Shown: positions 1 to 8,611 of the stretch, in pieces
Position numbering within the stretch: the first letter of the stretch is position 1
Layout: each line of letters opens with the position of its first letter
DNA from: Bacilli bacterium
GTDB taxonomy: Bacteria; Bacillota_I; Bacilli_A; RF39; UBA660
Direction of reading: 5' to 3'
Length of the DNA: 64,000 nt
NCBI GenBank assembly: GCA_017626405.1
Contig: JAGAIS010000006.1
Span: 71,100 to 135,099, forward strand
Made by a program: the position numbers and the translations under genes
Notes under the pieces: model-generated
Seen by the model: only the letters and a program-made list of their open reading frames with translations
Told to the model about the DNA's origin: nothing
Database searches by the model: none

Positions 1-1046
1 TTATTAGAAGTGGAGATGCCTACGACTTATCGAAAGTAATGGAATATTCAGTAGATAAACATTCTACAGGAGGTGTTGGAGATACTACAACACTTATAAT
101 TGGCCCTATGTGCGCAGCATTAGGGTTACATATGGCAAAGATGAGTGGTAGAAGTTTAGGCCTTACTGGAGGGACTATTGATAAAGCAGAAAGTATTCCT
201 GGATTTAATGTAAATTTATCAGAAGATGAATTCTATTCTCAAGTTGAGAAATTAGGATTTGCCCTTACAGCACAGACAAAGAATCTCGTACCTCTCGACA
301 AAAAAATATATGAGTTACGAGATGTTACGGGTACGGTAGAATCAATTCCACTTATTGCTTCTTCAATAATGTCAAAAAAAATTGCATCAGGAGCTGAAAA
401 TATATTAATTGATGTAAAGTATGGAAGTGGTGCTCTTATAAAAACAAGAGAAGATGCCGAAGTATTAAGTAATCTACTTATTGATATTGGAGATGCTTAT
501 AAGAGAAATGTTAAAACTATTATAAGCGATATGAATACACCACTATCGTGTGCTGTAGGTAATTCAATAGAAGTAATCGAAGCAATTAATGTTCTACACG
601 GAAAAAAATGCAAATTATATGATGCATGTGTAGATATAGTTGCAAATCTATTATCGATGGCAAAAGATATACCTTACAATGAAGCAATTATTCATGCTGA
701 ACAATCTATCGAAACGGGAAATGCATTAAAGAAGTTCTATGAATTTGTATCTCGACAAGGTGGTAAATTAGGAAACCTTGAAGTTGCTCCTGTAGAAGTA
801 AAGGTAAGAACAAAACACGATGGTAAGGTAAGTGAAATAGATGCTCTAAAAGTTGCTGAATTGGCAGCTAAAATTGGTACGAGCAAAATGAAAATAGATG
901 ATGTAATAGATTATCGAGTTGGCTTAATATTAAATGTTAAGGTTGGAGACCAAGTGAAGTATGGAGATGTCATAATGACCCTATATTTGAAAGATAAATC
1001 AATAAAATTTGATAATAATGATTTCTCATTTATTAAAATAGACTAA
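1..1046 (+). CDS. pdp: Pyrimidine-nucleoside phosphorylase, 5' end outside the window
   Basis: Phosphorolysis of thymidine, uridine or deoxyuridine to base and (deoxy)ribose-1-phosphate, in cytoplasmic nucleoside salvage. The frame is open from base 3 with no start, and the codons before the internal ATG at 39 read in family (SGDAYDLSKV), so about 80-90 N-terminal residues lie upstream. Visible motifs are the phosphate-binding KHSTGGVGD, the GRSLGLTGGTIDK loop and ESIPGF, followed by the C-terminal PYNP_C-type domain (about the last 75 residues). Thymidine phosphorylase (deoA) is the alternative; family-level assignment is firm, substrate preference is not. It ends 22 bp before the herA-like gene. 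Confidence 0.9.
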   Translation, partial: IRSGDAYDLSKVMEYSVDKHSTGGVGDTTTLIIGPMCAALGLHMAKMSGRSLGLTGGTIDKAESIPGFNVNLSEDEFYSQVEKLGFALTAQTKNLVPLDKKIYELRDVTGTVESIPLIASSIMSKKIASGAENILIDVKYGSGALIKTREDAEVLSNLLIDIGDAYKRNVKTIISDMNTPLSCAVGNSIEVIEAINVLHGKKCKLYDACVDIVANLLSMAKDIPYNEAIIHAEQSIETGNALKKFYEFVSRQGGKLGNLEVAPVEVKVRTKHDGKVSEIDALKVAELAAKIGTSKMKIDDVIDYRVGLILNVKVGDQVKYGDVIMTLYLKDKSIKFDNNDFSFIKID

Positions 1047-1068
1047 AGAATAAAAAGAGGTTGATAAT

Positions 1069-2823
1069 ATGTTTGGTAAGATTAAGTATATTGATGATAT
1101 TACAACAGTAGTAGAGATCAATAAAGAAAATATGGTAGTTCCAAATTTGATGAACATGCATGTAGTATTCGAAACAGGAGATTCAAAGCTATTAGGCGAA
1201 GTTAAAAAAGCGGATGATACGACAGTTCATATCGATTTGCTAGGACAATTTAGTGGCGATAGATTTATTGCTGGTACGATAAAAAAACCAACACTAGATT
1301 CTAAAATTCGCATTATTGAAGATGAAGAATTAAATATTATTCTAGGTTCTAATCAAAAAGGTAGTTTGTATTTAGGAAAAAGTGCAATATACAATGGAAA
1401 GGATGTCTATGTCGATATAAACGATTTATTCTCTAACCATTTTGCAATTTTTGGCAATACCGGTTCAGGTAAATCTTGCTCTGTTGCTAGAATTGTTCAA
1501 AATATTTTCTTAAATAAAAATTTTTTATCATTTAATGCTAATTTATTTATTTTTGATGCCTACGGTGAATATAAAAATGCATTTAAAGTACTAAATCAGT
1601 TTAATCCCAATTATCAATATAAATTTATTACATCTAATCCTATAGACGATTCAGATGTACTGTTAAAAATACCAGTATTTTTACTAACTATTGATGATAT
1701 ATGTTTACTATTGCAAGCTGATAATCATCACCAATACACAATTATAGAAAGAATGCTAAAACTAGCTAAGTTATTCTCAAAAGATGATGAAAACACAAAG
1801 AAACTAAAAAATCATTTAATTGCTAAAGCAATCATGTCCGTACTATTCTCAAATCAAAATGCTGCCGGAAAGAAGAATGATATCTTCACAATTATTGCTG
1901 ATTGTTCAACTCCTGAATTCAATGTCGATACAGATATTCAAGGAATTGGATATACAAGAAAATTCTCCGAGTGTTTTGGAATTGATAGAAATGGTGAATT
2001 TGGAGAATCAGTACTAATCAATGAATATTTACTTAAATTTATCGATGATGAATTAGAAGCAACTATGGATGTGCCAAAAGATGCATTCTATACTCTTGAT
2101 GATTTAGAAAAAGCATTGTCATTTACTCTTATCGGAGATGGATTCTTAAATAACCGAATAATGCAAGACAATGCAGTAATAATGCAAGTTAGATTACACA
2201 GTATAAATAATTCTTCTAATCGTAAATTCTTTGATGTTCCAAATTATATAACTCTTGAAAATTATATTTCATCATTGATAGTACACAATAATAAAAGAAG
2301 TCAAATCGTCAATATCAACTTAGAAGATGTAGATGATAACTTAGCAAAGACAATGGTTAAGATATTCAGTAAGATGATATTTGATTTTGCTAAATCTCGT
2401 AAAGAAAGAGCAGCAATTCCATTCCACTTATTTATTGAAGAAGCACATAGATATGTCGTTTCTGACAATGATCATTTCCTACTTGGATATAATATATTTG
2501 AGCGAATCGCCAAGGAAGGTCGTAAATATGGAGTTATGCTTGATTTAGTTAGTCAAAGACCAGTTGAAATTTCTGAAACTGTTATAGCTCAAATGAGCAA
2601 CTTCTGTATTCTTAAAATGACGCATCCACGCGACCTTGAATATATTAATAAAATGTTACCTAACATATCGGGAGATATTATCGAAAAACTTACAAGTTTA
2701 CAAAGCGGTACTTTAGTTGCATTTGGTAATGCGTTTAAAATACCTGTAATTGTAAAGATGGATATGCCTAATCCAGCACCATATTCATCAAACTGTAATG
2801 TAGTAGAGAGATGGAAAGCATAA
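1069..2823 (+). CDS. HerA-like hexameric ATPase (DUF87/FtsK-HerA superfamily)
   Basis: Predicted double-stranded DNA translocase of the HerA type, 584 residues. The N-terminal ~100 residues are beta-rich like a HAS-barrel. Walker A GNTGSGKS is at about 129-136, Walker B-like FIEEAH near 455, and the downstream SQRP motif is typical of HerA. In archaea and defence systems HerA pairs with NurA, SIR2 or other nucleases; no nuclease gene adjoins this one, so it looks stand-alone. Ribosome site is AAAGAGGTTGAT, and a clean terminator follows immediately. The biological role in this lineage is not evident from sequence. Confidence 0.8.
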   Translation: MFGKIKYIDDITTVVEINKENMVVPNLMNMHVVFETGDSKLLGEVKKADDTTVHIDLLGQFSGDRFIAGTIKKPTLDSKIRIIEDEELNIILGSNQKGSLYLGKSAIYNGKDVYVDINDLFSNHFAIFGNTGSGKSCSVARIVQNIFLNKNFLSFNANLFIFDAYGEYKNAFKVLNQFNPNYQYKFITSNPIDDSDVLLKIPVFLLTIDDICLLLQADNHHQYTIIERMLKLAKLFSKDDENTKKLKNHLIAKAIMSVLFSNQNAAGKKNDIFTIIADCSTPEFNVDTDIQGIGYTRKFSECFGIDRNGEFGESVLINEYLLKFIDDELEATMDVPKDAFYTLDDLEKALSFTLIGDGFLNNRIMQDNAVIMQVRLHSINNSSNRKFFDVPNYITLENYISSLIVHNNKRSQIVNINLEDVDDNLAKTMVKIFSKMIFDFAKSRKERAAIPFHLFIEEAHRYVVSDNDHFLLGYNIFERIAKEGRKYGVMLDLVSQRPVEISETVIAQMSNFCILKMTHPRDLEYINKMLPNISGDIIEKLTSLQSGTLVAFGNAFKIPVIVKMDMPNPAPYSSNCNVVERWKA

Positions 2824-2847
2824 AACACCTTTTTGGGTGTTTTTTTG
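2823..2847 (+). terminator. Intrinsic terminator of the herA-like gene
   Basis: Stem AAACACC (2823-2829) with GGTGTTT (2836-2842) around a 6 nt loop, continuing in a T run. It begins inside the stop codon of the HerA-like gene. Confidence 0.85.
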
Positions 2848-2908
2848 GCATAAAAATTAAATAAAATAATTTTTAAAATATGCAAATATAAACAACTAAT
2901 AATTATTA

Positions 2909-2936
2909 TTGATAATAAAGGGGAATATGATATAAT
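2909..2936 (+). promoter_or_regulatory. Predicted sigma-A promoter of the 184-residue orphan gene
   Basis: TTGATA at 2909-2914 and TATAAT at 2931-2936, 16 bp apart, with an extended -10 TG. It lies 26 bp upstream of the ATG at 2962. Confidence 0.65.
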
Positions 2937-2961
2937 TACTAATAGCAGGGAGTGAATTATT

Positions 2962-3516
2962 ATGGAAGCAAAAACCTTTTTAGAGGCATATGCAATAAAC
3001 ACATTATATAATAGAGGAGTATTAGAAGATAAAGCTATTGATTTAGTTAGTAAGAGATTTCTAAAACTATCATATAGCACTGGTGCCATGGAAATCAGTC
3101 AAGATGTAATGGTTGATGAGAATAATAATTTCTATGGTATAGATATACTTGGAAGATTGGTAATGGGATCATTTATCGACGAACAATATATCGCGTTCTA
3201 TATAATAAATGAGGATAGAAGGGTAACAAAATTTATTGGATACAACAGTGTTTCTCACATAACATTACAATTTGCAAATAATAATATTACTACAGGAATG
3301 CATATTGAAAATATTCCAACAATAGATTATGAAATGTCAATCGAAAAAACTTATAATAATATAATGAGGCAAATCGAAAATCAAGACCCAATAGTATTAA
3401 TCGACTTACTAAGAGAGATAGAAGAATATAAAAGATATATTGAAGGATTTAGAACAATTCAAATAAAACTTGGATTTAAAGAAGAAGTACCTGTAATAAA
3501 AGAGTTAAAAGTATAA
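2962..3516 (+). CDS. Hypothetical protein, 184 residues
   Basis: Not recognised. Soluble protein with no signal peptide or membrane segment. The first ~45 residues look helical, the middle (about 50-115) is beta-rich, and residues 130-170 are helical with charged heptads (IDLLREIEEYKRYIEGF). Ribosome site CAGGGAGTG stands 7-8 bases before the ATG. It is monocistronic: a terminator and its own promoter lie upstream and an RNA gene lies downstream. Codon use resembles its neighbours, so it is probably a lineage-specific protein rather than recent import. Confidence 0.75.
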   Translation: MEAKTFLEAYAINTLYNRGVLEDKAIDLVSKRFLKLSYSTGAMEISQDVMVDENNNFYGIDILGRLVMGSFIDEQYIAFYIINEDRRVTKFIGYNSVSHITLQFANNNITTGMHIENIPTIDYEMSIEKTYNNIMRQIENQDPIVLIDLLREIEEYKRYIEGFRTIQIKLGFKEEVPVIKELKV

Positions 3517-3523
3517 ATTTATA

Positions 3524-3552
3524 TTTACTTATTAATCTATATTTGATATACT
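3524..3552 (+). promoter_or_regulatory. Predicted promoter of the 6S RNA candidate
   Basis: TTTACT (3524-3529) and TATACT (3547-3552) with 17 bp spacing predict a start at about 3559. That is exactly where the 5' strand of the RNA closing stem begins, which supports both calls. Confidence 0.6.
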
Positions 3553-3558
3553 TAAATT

Positions 3559-3727
3559 ACCTAAAGTTAGAGTTTAAATTTTAAAACCGACTATTTGTGA
3601 TTATTGGGAATCTAATTGGTTTGTGGTGTCGAAAACTTTCCATAGAGAAAGGATCCTAAAGCAAATCATGTGATGCCCACCTCGTGCGAGCGGGCTTTAT
3701 CACGCAGACTCTCTTTAGGCTTTTTTT
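3559..3727 (+). ncRNA. ssrS: Candidate 6S RNA (RNA polymerase-binding regulatory RNA)
   Basis: A ~169 nt transcribed unit with no ORF, bounded by a predicted promoter and a T run (3721-3727). Its ends pair: CCTAAAG (3560-3566) plus AGAGT (3569-3573) with ACTCT (3708-3712) plus CTTTAGG (3713-3719), which is the end-to-end closing stem expected of 6S RNA. An apical hairpin pairs GTGAT (3670-3674) with ATCAC (3699-3703), and GCCC plus CTC (3675-3683) with GAG plus GGGC (3688-3695). The position directly upstream of tcdA matches the Bacillus 6S-1 locus beside yrvM, from memory. A second CCTAAAG (3655-3661) can compete for the 3' strand. Alternative: a leader or attenuator of tcdA. Confidence 0.65.
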
Positions 3728-3750
3728 ATGCAAGAAAGTAAGGTAGTAAT

Positions 3751-4428
3751 ATGTTTGAAAGATCAATTTCCTTTTTAGGTGAAAATATTCATAATTTGAT
3801 TAAGAGTAAGAAAATACTATTGATTGGAGTTGGGGGAGTTGGCTCCATGGCTCTAGAAACATTAGTAAGAAATAGTTTTACTAATATTACTATCATCGAT
3901 TATGATTCAATAGATAAATCTAATTTAAATAGACAAATAATTACTAATTCAAATAATATAGGTCATTCTAAAGTAATAGAAGGCATTTTAAGAGCTAAAA
4001 GCATCAATCCTGATATTTTAATAGATGGAATAGAAAAACGTCTTAAAACAGATAATATTAATGAAATATTAAACTTAGGATATGATTATATAATAGATGC
4101 ATGTGATTCTATTGATATTAAATTTGCTTTAATAGAGAATAGTTTACATTACCAATATAAATTAATTACTTGTCTTGGTACCGCAAAGAAAAAAGATCCT
4201 ACAAAATTATCTATTACAACATTGGATAAAACTAGCTATGATCCATTAGCAAAAATTTTAAGAAAAAAAGTAAGAGATGCTAATATCAACAAAAAATTAT
4301 ATGTTGTATCTAGTGATGAAGTACCAATAAAATGTGATTCATTAGCCTCTTTATCAATGGTTCCAAATACAGCGGGTATTCTATGCGTATCATATATAAT
4401 AGACGATATAATAAATGAAAAAAAATAA
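3751..4428 (+). CDS. tcdA: tRNA threonylcarbamoyladenosine dehydratase, E1/ThiF-like
   Basis: ATP-dependent cyclisation of t6A to cyclic t6A at position 37 of ANN-decoding tRNAs. The nucleotide loop GVGGVGSMA (residues ~26-34) and the adenylate pocket residues in TIIDYDSIDKSNLNRQ are typical of E1-like enzymes. DACDSIDIK around residue 117 fits the TcdA/YrvM family. At 225 residues it is slightly shorter than usual (~250). The start follows AAGTAAGGTAGTAAT. The neighbouring 6S candidate strengthens identification through shared gene order with Bacillus. Confidence 0.87.
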   Translation: MFERSISFLGENIHNLIKSKKILLIGVGGVGSMALETLVRNSFTNITIIDYDSIDKSNLNRQIITNSNNIGHSKVIEGILRAKSINPDILIDGIEKRLKTDNINEILNLGYDYIIDACDSIDIKFALIENSLHYQYKLITCLGTAKKKDPTKLSITTLDKTSYDPLAKILRKKVRDANINKKLYVVSSDEVPIKCDSLASLSMVPNTAGILCVSYIIDDIINEKK

Positions 4429-4452
4429 GCATAACTAAATGCTTATTTTTTA
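4421..4452. terminator. Bidirectional terminator between tcdA and gpsA
   Basis: 12 bp stem, 4421-4432 with 4439-4450, loop AACTAA, A run on the left and T run on the right. It serves tcdA from the left and gpsA from the right; both stop codons lie within it. Confidence 0.85.
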
Positions 4453-5420
4453 TTCATTAGGAAAGTAGCGAGTAATTTTGGGTCTTTATTATTCATAATT
4501 ATGTTATATATTAAATCAATAACAGGCATTTTAATCTTTTTCTTTCGCAAAAGAGCATAAATACTCTTTAAAGTATAATATCCTTCTACAGTATATTCAT
4601 TCAAGTATTTTTCAGCACTGACAGCATCTTTTTTTCCAAGTAGAGTACCATAAGTATAATTTCTCGATTTAGTACTTGTTGCCGTTAATAATAAATCTCC
4701 AACGCCTGCAAATGATAATATTGTCTTTTTATTTCCTTTTAATACTTTAATTAATTCTTTAATATCATGAAGCGATTCAGTAATCAAAAAACTTCTTGTC
4801 GATTCAGAATAACCTAGACCATCTAGTATACCTGCAGCAACAGCAATAACATTCTTTATCGATCCACATATTTCAATACCAATTATATCTTTAGTCTCTC
4901 TAAGTTTAATATTAGATCCATTAAAAGCCTTTTTAGCAGCATTTAATACTATTATTGATTTATACCCAATAGATAGACCAATTGGTTCTAAATGAGCAAT
5001 ATCTATAGCAAATGAAGGCCCAGATATAACAGCGATATTTTTAGTATTTATAAAACTTAGGAATACTTCATGAACAAATCGACAAGTTACTTGTTCAATA
5101 CCCTTAGATCCAATAATAAAGTTCATCTTACTATTTACAAATGGCAACATGTCTTTAGAAACACTGCTTAAATATTTGGCAGCACACATAATAAATACTA
5201 AATCTGCATCTTTTAATGCTACTTCATAGCTATCCGTAAATTTAATTTTCTCAGGTAGTTTTAATCCTCCTAATGCTTCAATATTATTCTTTTCGCTTTC
5301 AATTTTCTTTAGGGCACTTTCTGATTCTACCCACATAATTATATTATTCTTTTTATTTTGTGCTAAAGCATTAGCCATCGATAGACCATATACTCCAGTA
5401 CCTATAATTGCAATATTCAT
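4443..5420 (-). CDS. gpsA: Glycerol-3-phosphate dehydrogenase [NAD(P)+]
   Basis: Reduces dihydroxyacetone phosphate to sn-glycerol-3-phosphate, the entry point for membrane phospholipids and teichoic acid backbones. Rossmann motif GTGVYG at residues 7-12, then GSKGIEQ, SGPSFA, the active-site KNVIAVAAGILDG and the C-terminal FAGVGDLLLTATS block. 325 residues, full length. The start overlaps the stop of rarA by 4 bp (ATGA), so the two are translationally coupled. Confidence 0.95.
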   Translation of the reverse strand: MNIAIIGTGVYGLSMANALAQNKKNNIIMWVESESALKKIESEKNNIEALGGLKLPEKIKFTDSYEVALKDADLVFIMCAAKYLSSVSKDMLPFVNSKMNFIIGSKGIEQVTCRFVHEVFLSFINTKNIAVISGPSFAIDIAHLEPIGLSIGYKSIIVLNAAKKAFNGSNIKLRETKDIIGIEICGSIKNVIAVAAGILDGLGYSESTRSFLITESLHDIKELIKVLKGNKKTILSFAGVGDLLLTATSTKSRNYTYGTLLGKKDAVSAEKYLNEYTVEGYYTLKSIYALLRKKKIKMPVIDLIYNIIMNNKDPKLLATFLMNKK

Positions 5421-6610
5421 TCTTTCATCTCCTTATTTATTTGATTTAAACCATTTTCATATTTATTGTTACAAGCTTTATAATATTTCTTGTTTTTTAA
5501 TTTATCGGGCAAGTATTGCTGTTTAACCCAATGTTTTGGATAAGCATGAGGATACTTATAATCTTTAGAATTAGTTTTAATCCATGCCGGCGTTTCATAT
5601 GAAGCTCCGTTTTCAATATCATTTAATACAGCATCAATTGATTCTTCCCCTGAATTGCTCTTTGGAGAAAGAGCAAGTTCAATAACCGTAACGGATAATG
5701 GTATTCTAGCTTCAGGAAGTCCAAGCATCTCACATGATTCAATACAAGCTCTTACCTTTGGACCCATACCAGGATTTGCAAGTCCGATATCTTCATAGGC
5801 AATAACAGTCATTCTTCTATAAATAATATCTAAATCTCCAATAGCAATTAATCTTCCTAAATAGTATAAAGAAGCGTCAACATCACTTCCTCGAATACTT
5901 TTTTGAAATGCACTTATTAAGTCATAGTGACCAGATTCATTCATATCGCCAATTATTGCAGGTTTTGCATTAATTGATTTTACACTGTCTAATGTTATAT
6001 GAAAATCCAAAGAAGAGTAGTAAGCTACCTCTAAAAGATTCAAAGCACTTCGAAAATCTCCTGATGAAAGATATGCAATTTGTTTAAGTGCATCATCATC
6101 AATTTTTAATTTAGGTAATGCTTTTTTAGCCTTATTTAATCCCTCAAGAATATCTTCAAATTCTAAGTTATGCAATTCAAATATTTGACATCTACTTCTA
6201 ATTGCCGGATTTATCTTATAATATGGATTAGATGTCGTTAGACCAATTAAAATAATAAGACCATTTTCTAAAAGGGGAAGCAAGATATCTTGTTTATCTT
6301 TATTCATTCTATGAATCTCATCAACAATTAAAACCATTTCTCCATACATTTTAGCTTCTTCAATTACAACATCAAAATCACTTTTATTATTTATAACAGC
6401 ATTTAACATACGGAAGCGACATCCAAGTTCATTTACAATCGCACATGCAATACTTGTCTTTCCAATACCAGGATTACCATATAAAATCATACTAAATAAT
6501 TTTTTGTTCTTTACTAAATTATATATAACTTTACCCTTAGATACTAAATGCTTTTGTCCAATGACATCATCTAGACATTTAGGCCTTAGTTTTTCAGCTA
6601 AAAGTTCCAT
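5417..6610 (-). CDS. rarA: Replication-associated recombination protein, AAA+ ATPase
   Basis: RarA/MgsA clamp-loader-like ATPase acting at stalled forks. Walker A GNPGIGKT at 45-52, Walker B DEIH at 97-100, sensor 1 TTSNP at ~125, arginine-finger region IRSRCQIFEL, then the C-terminal tetramerisation region with the conserved AYEDIGLANP motif. 397 residues, slightly short of the usual 420-440. Ends in TGA, which shows that TGA is a stop in this genome. Upstream gene of a two-gene unit with gpsA. Confidence 0.92.
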   Translation of the reverse strand: MELLAEKLRPKCLDDVIGQKHLVSKGKVIYNLVKNKKLFSMILYGNPGIGKTSIACAIVNELGCRFRMLNAVINNKSDFDVVIEEAKMYGEMVLIVDEIHRMNKDKQDILLPLLENGLIILIGLTTSNPYYKINPAIRSRCQIFELHNLEFEDILEGLNKAKKALPKLKIDDDALKQIAYLSSGDFRSALNLLEVAYYSSLDFHITLDSVKSINAKPAIIGDMNESGHYDLISAFQKSIRGSDVDASLYYLGRLIAIGDLDIIYRRMTVIAYEDIGLANPGMGPKVRACIESCEMLGLPEARIPLSVTVIELALSPKSNSGEESIDAVLNDIENGASYETPAWIKTNSKDYKYPHAYPKHWVKQQYLPDKLKNKKYYKACNNKYENGLNQINKEMKE

Positions 6611-6665
6611 AGTATCACCAAAATAATTATAACATAAAAAGAGATATTACTAAAAGTAATACATG

Positions 6666-7442
6666 TTATTTTAAATGATCAATTAAATAAATATGCTGAT
6701 CTAATGTTTTTCTTTTTTGATTAAACGAATCTTGAAAATATTTAAATACATCATCTTCAAAAAAAGTATTATCTAAATCTAATAAGTAACCCATTCGATA
6801 TGAAAATGATCCATATTTCTTTTTTACAAACAATTCAGTTAAGTATTCTTGACTACAATTAAATAGAATATGTGTACAAAAATTTATTTCTATATAATCC
6901 AAGCAAGAAATTCCGTATTTTATATACCAATAGTAATACAAATCAAGCATTCTTATATATTTATCTTTAAGAGAATTGGCATGAGTTATTTTCATTATTC
7001 CATTTATATCAGTTATCCTTATATTTCCATCTTTGTTTAAAATATTTTTTAAATGAATATCAGAATGTACTAAACTCCTTTTTCGTAAATATAAAGCGAT
7101 TTCTTTTAAACTATTACAGATTTCCTTTTTTTCATCAATACTTAAATCTTCATTTAGTAATGTATCCAAAAGAGTTTCACCCAAATTATACATTTTAAAC
7201 CCAACAAAATCGCCATCTATATAAATAAATGAATAGGGAATAGTAAATAAAGATCCATTAAATCTACTTACTTTTTTAATATTTTTAATATTCGCAAAAT
7301 ATTCATTGAAGTTAGAGTAATCAAATATCTTATATACAAAATCATCTTTAAAATATACTGTCCCCTCATTAGTTTTTTCTAATCTATATGGTTTTATTGC
7401 TTCTTGAAAATTTTCTAATGAACTAAATTTTTCTTTTAACAT
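6666..7442 (-). CDS. Protein-kinase-fold protein (lipopolysaccharide-kinase or serine/threonine kinase-like)
   Basis: 258-residue soluble protein. The catalytic-loop pattern HSDIHLKN (H-x-D-x-x-x-x-N) lies near residue 125 and is followed by ITDINGI in place of DFG, which suggests a small-molecule or atypical protein kinase of the RIO/APH type. An upstream lysine candidate is in VYKIFDYS near residue 37. No transmembrane segment. Ribosome site TTAGGTGAT. It is the next gene upstream of rarA, 55 bp away and with its own start site. Substrate unknown. Confidence 0.6.
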   Translation of the reverse strand: MLKEKFSSLENFQEAIKPYRLEKTNEGTVYFKDDFVYKIFDYSNFNEYFANIKNIKKVSRFNGSLFTIPYSFIYIDGDFVGFKMYNLGETLLDTLLNEDLSIDEKKEICNSLKEIALYLRKRSLVHSDIHLKNILNKDGNIRITDINGIMKITHANSLKDKYIRMLDLYYYWYIKYGISCLDYIEINFCTHILFNCSQEYLTELFVKKKYGSFSYRMGYLLDLDNTFFEDDVFKYFQDSFNQKRKTLDQHIYLIDHLK

Positions 7443-7525
7443 ATAATATCACCTAAAAAGTAATCGTATTATAACATTTAATAGGAAAAACTTCAAAAAT
7501 ATATTATAATAAAATTGGTGATATA

Positions 7526-8398
7526 ATGAACGAAGATTACATTAGAGAATTTGAAAATTACTTAAATATCGATTTAAATTATTCAAAGAATACAGTGGCT
7601 TCATATATTAATGATTTGGAAAAATTTATAACTTATTATGAATTTTCCGATATCATCAAATTAAATACAACAAATATCGAAAAATATATTAAAACATTAG
7701 AAGATGCAGCTCCAGCAACTGTAAGTCACAATATATCATCATTAAAGACTTTCTACAATTATGAAATTAAAATGGGTAAAATAGATAGTAATCCAATGGA
7801 TGCTATTAAGCCACCTAAACTAGGAACTCATCTACCAGTATATTTAACAATAGATGAAATAGATAAAATATTAGATATCGAAGTAAAGGATCCTTTTTCA
7901 TCGAGAAATAAAGCACTTTTAGAATTGATGTATGCAACAGGTCTTAGAATTTCGGAGGTAATTACTCTAGAATTTAAGAACATTGATTTTGAAGATTGCA
8001 TAGTAAGAGTAATGGGGAAGGGAAATAAAGAGAGAATTGTCCCCATTAATGATATAGCAATTAAATACCTTAATGATTATATAGAAAACTATAGGCCACT
8101 TCTAATTAAGAAAAACATCAATAATTATATCTTTTTAAATAATCATGGCAATATGATGACTAGACAAGGAGTATTTAAAATAATTAAAAATTATGCTGAA
8201 ACGAAAGGAATAAATAAAAATATTGGTCCTCACACTTTACGCCACACATTTGCAACTCATTTACTAGAAAATGGTGCCGATTTAAGAATTATTCAAGAAT
8301 TACTTGGGCATTCTGACATATCGACAACTCAAATCTATACTCATTTAACTAACGAAACTTTGCACAATGAATATAAAGAGTATTTCCCAAGAAAATAA
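7526..8398 (+). CDS. xerD: Tyrosine recombinase XerD
   Basis: Resolves chromosome dimers at dif. 290 residues with an N-terminal SAM-like core-binding domain (to ~95) and a catalytic domain. The complete active site is visible: Arg141 (ATGLRISEV), Lys165 (GKGNKER), His236-x-x-Arg239 (HTLRH), His262 (LGHSD) and nucleophile Tyr271 (IYTHL). Start chosen at TTGGTGATATAATG. It lies only 2.3 kb from the dif site at 10696-10723. XerC is not in the window. Confidence 0.93.
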   Translation: MNEDYIREFENYLNIDLNYSKNTVASYINDLEKFITYYEFSDIIKLNTTNIEKYIKTLEDAAPATVSHNISSLKTFYNYEIKMGKIDSNPMDAIKPPKLGTHLPVYLTIDEIDKILDIEVKDPFSSRNKALLELMYATGLRISEVITLEFKNIDFEDCIVRVMGKGNKERIVPINDIAIKYLNDYIENYRPLLIKKNINNYIFLNNHGNMMTRQGVFKIIKNYAETKGINKNIGPHTLRHTFATHLLENGADLRIIQELLGHSDISTTQIYTHLTNETLHNEYKEYFPRK

Positions 8399-8428
8399 AA
8401 GAGTTCTTAATATCAAGAACTCTTTTTT
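8397..8428. terminator. Bidirectional terminator after xerD
   Basis: 12 bp perfect stem, 8397-8408 with 8415-8426, loop AATATC, T tract on both strands. Serves xerD and the opposing 31-codon gene. Confidence 0.88.
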
Positions 8429-8429
8429 A

Positions 8430-8525
8430 CTAATCCATTTTATTAGTATTATTACATTTTTGTGTACTATTAGATCTATTAGTTCTATTTTGCTTATTAG
8501 ATCTATTTGTTTTTTTACTTTTCAT
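8430..8525 (-). CDS. Small Asn/Lys/Ser-rich basic protein, 31 residues
   Basis: Too short for common gene callers but well supported. A consensus Shine-Dalgarno AGGAGGG stands 5 bases before the ATG, and a perfect terminator follows the stop. The peptide starts MKSKKTNRSNKQN and repeats a TNRSN element; it has one Cys near position 23 and no hydrophobic stretch. The composition resembles small spore or DNA-binding basic peptides, but no family is recognised. Confidence 0.6.
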   Translation of the reverse strand: MKSKKTNRSNKQNRTNRSNSTQKCNNTNKMD

Positions 8526-8611
8526 ATTATCCCTCCTAGTCTTAGTATGAGCATTTATTGAATAAATATAATAGTTATGCTAAAATTATATTAATAAAAT
8601 AGAGGGATTAT

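Noticed and set aside
2589-3089. 166-codon minus-strand open frame
   Set aside because: It spans the end of the HerA-like gene, a terminator and the next gene; no ribosome site, and composition typical of antisense.
3559-3727. Riboswitch or T-box upstream of tcdA
   Set aside because: No T-box or specifier motif and no known aptamer core is visible. End-to-end pairing and gene order fit 6S RNA better, although a leader remains the named alternative.
5417-5420. Mycoplasma-type code (TGA as tryptophan) suggested by AT content
   Set aside because: rarA and rimM end in TGA at the family-expected C-terminus and tryptophan is TGG throughout.
8367-8561. 64-codon plus-strand open frame after xerD
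   Set aside because: It starts inside xerD, crosses the terminator and is antisense to the better supported 31-residue gene.
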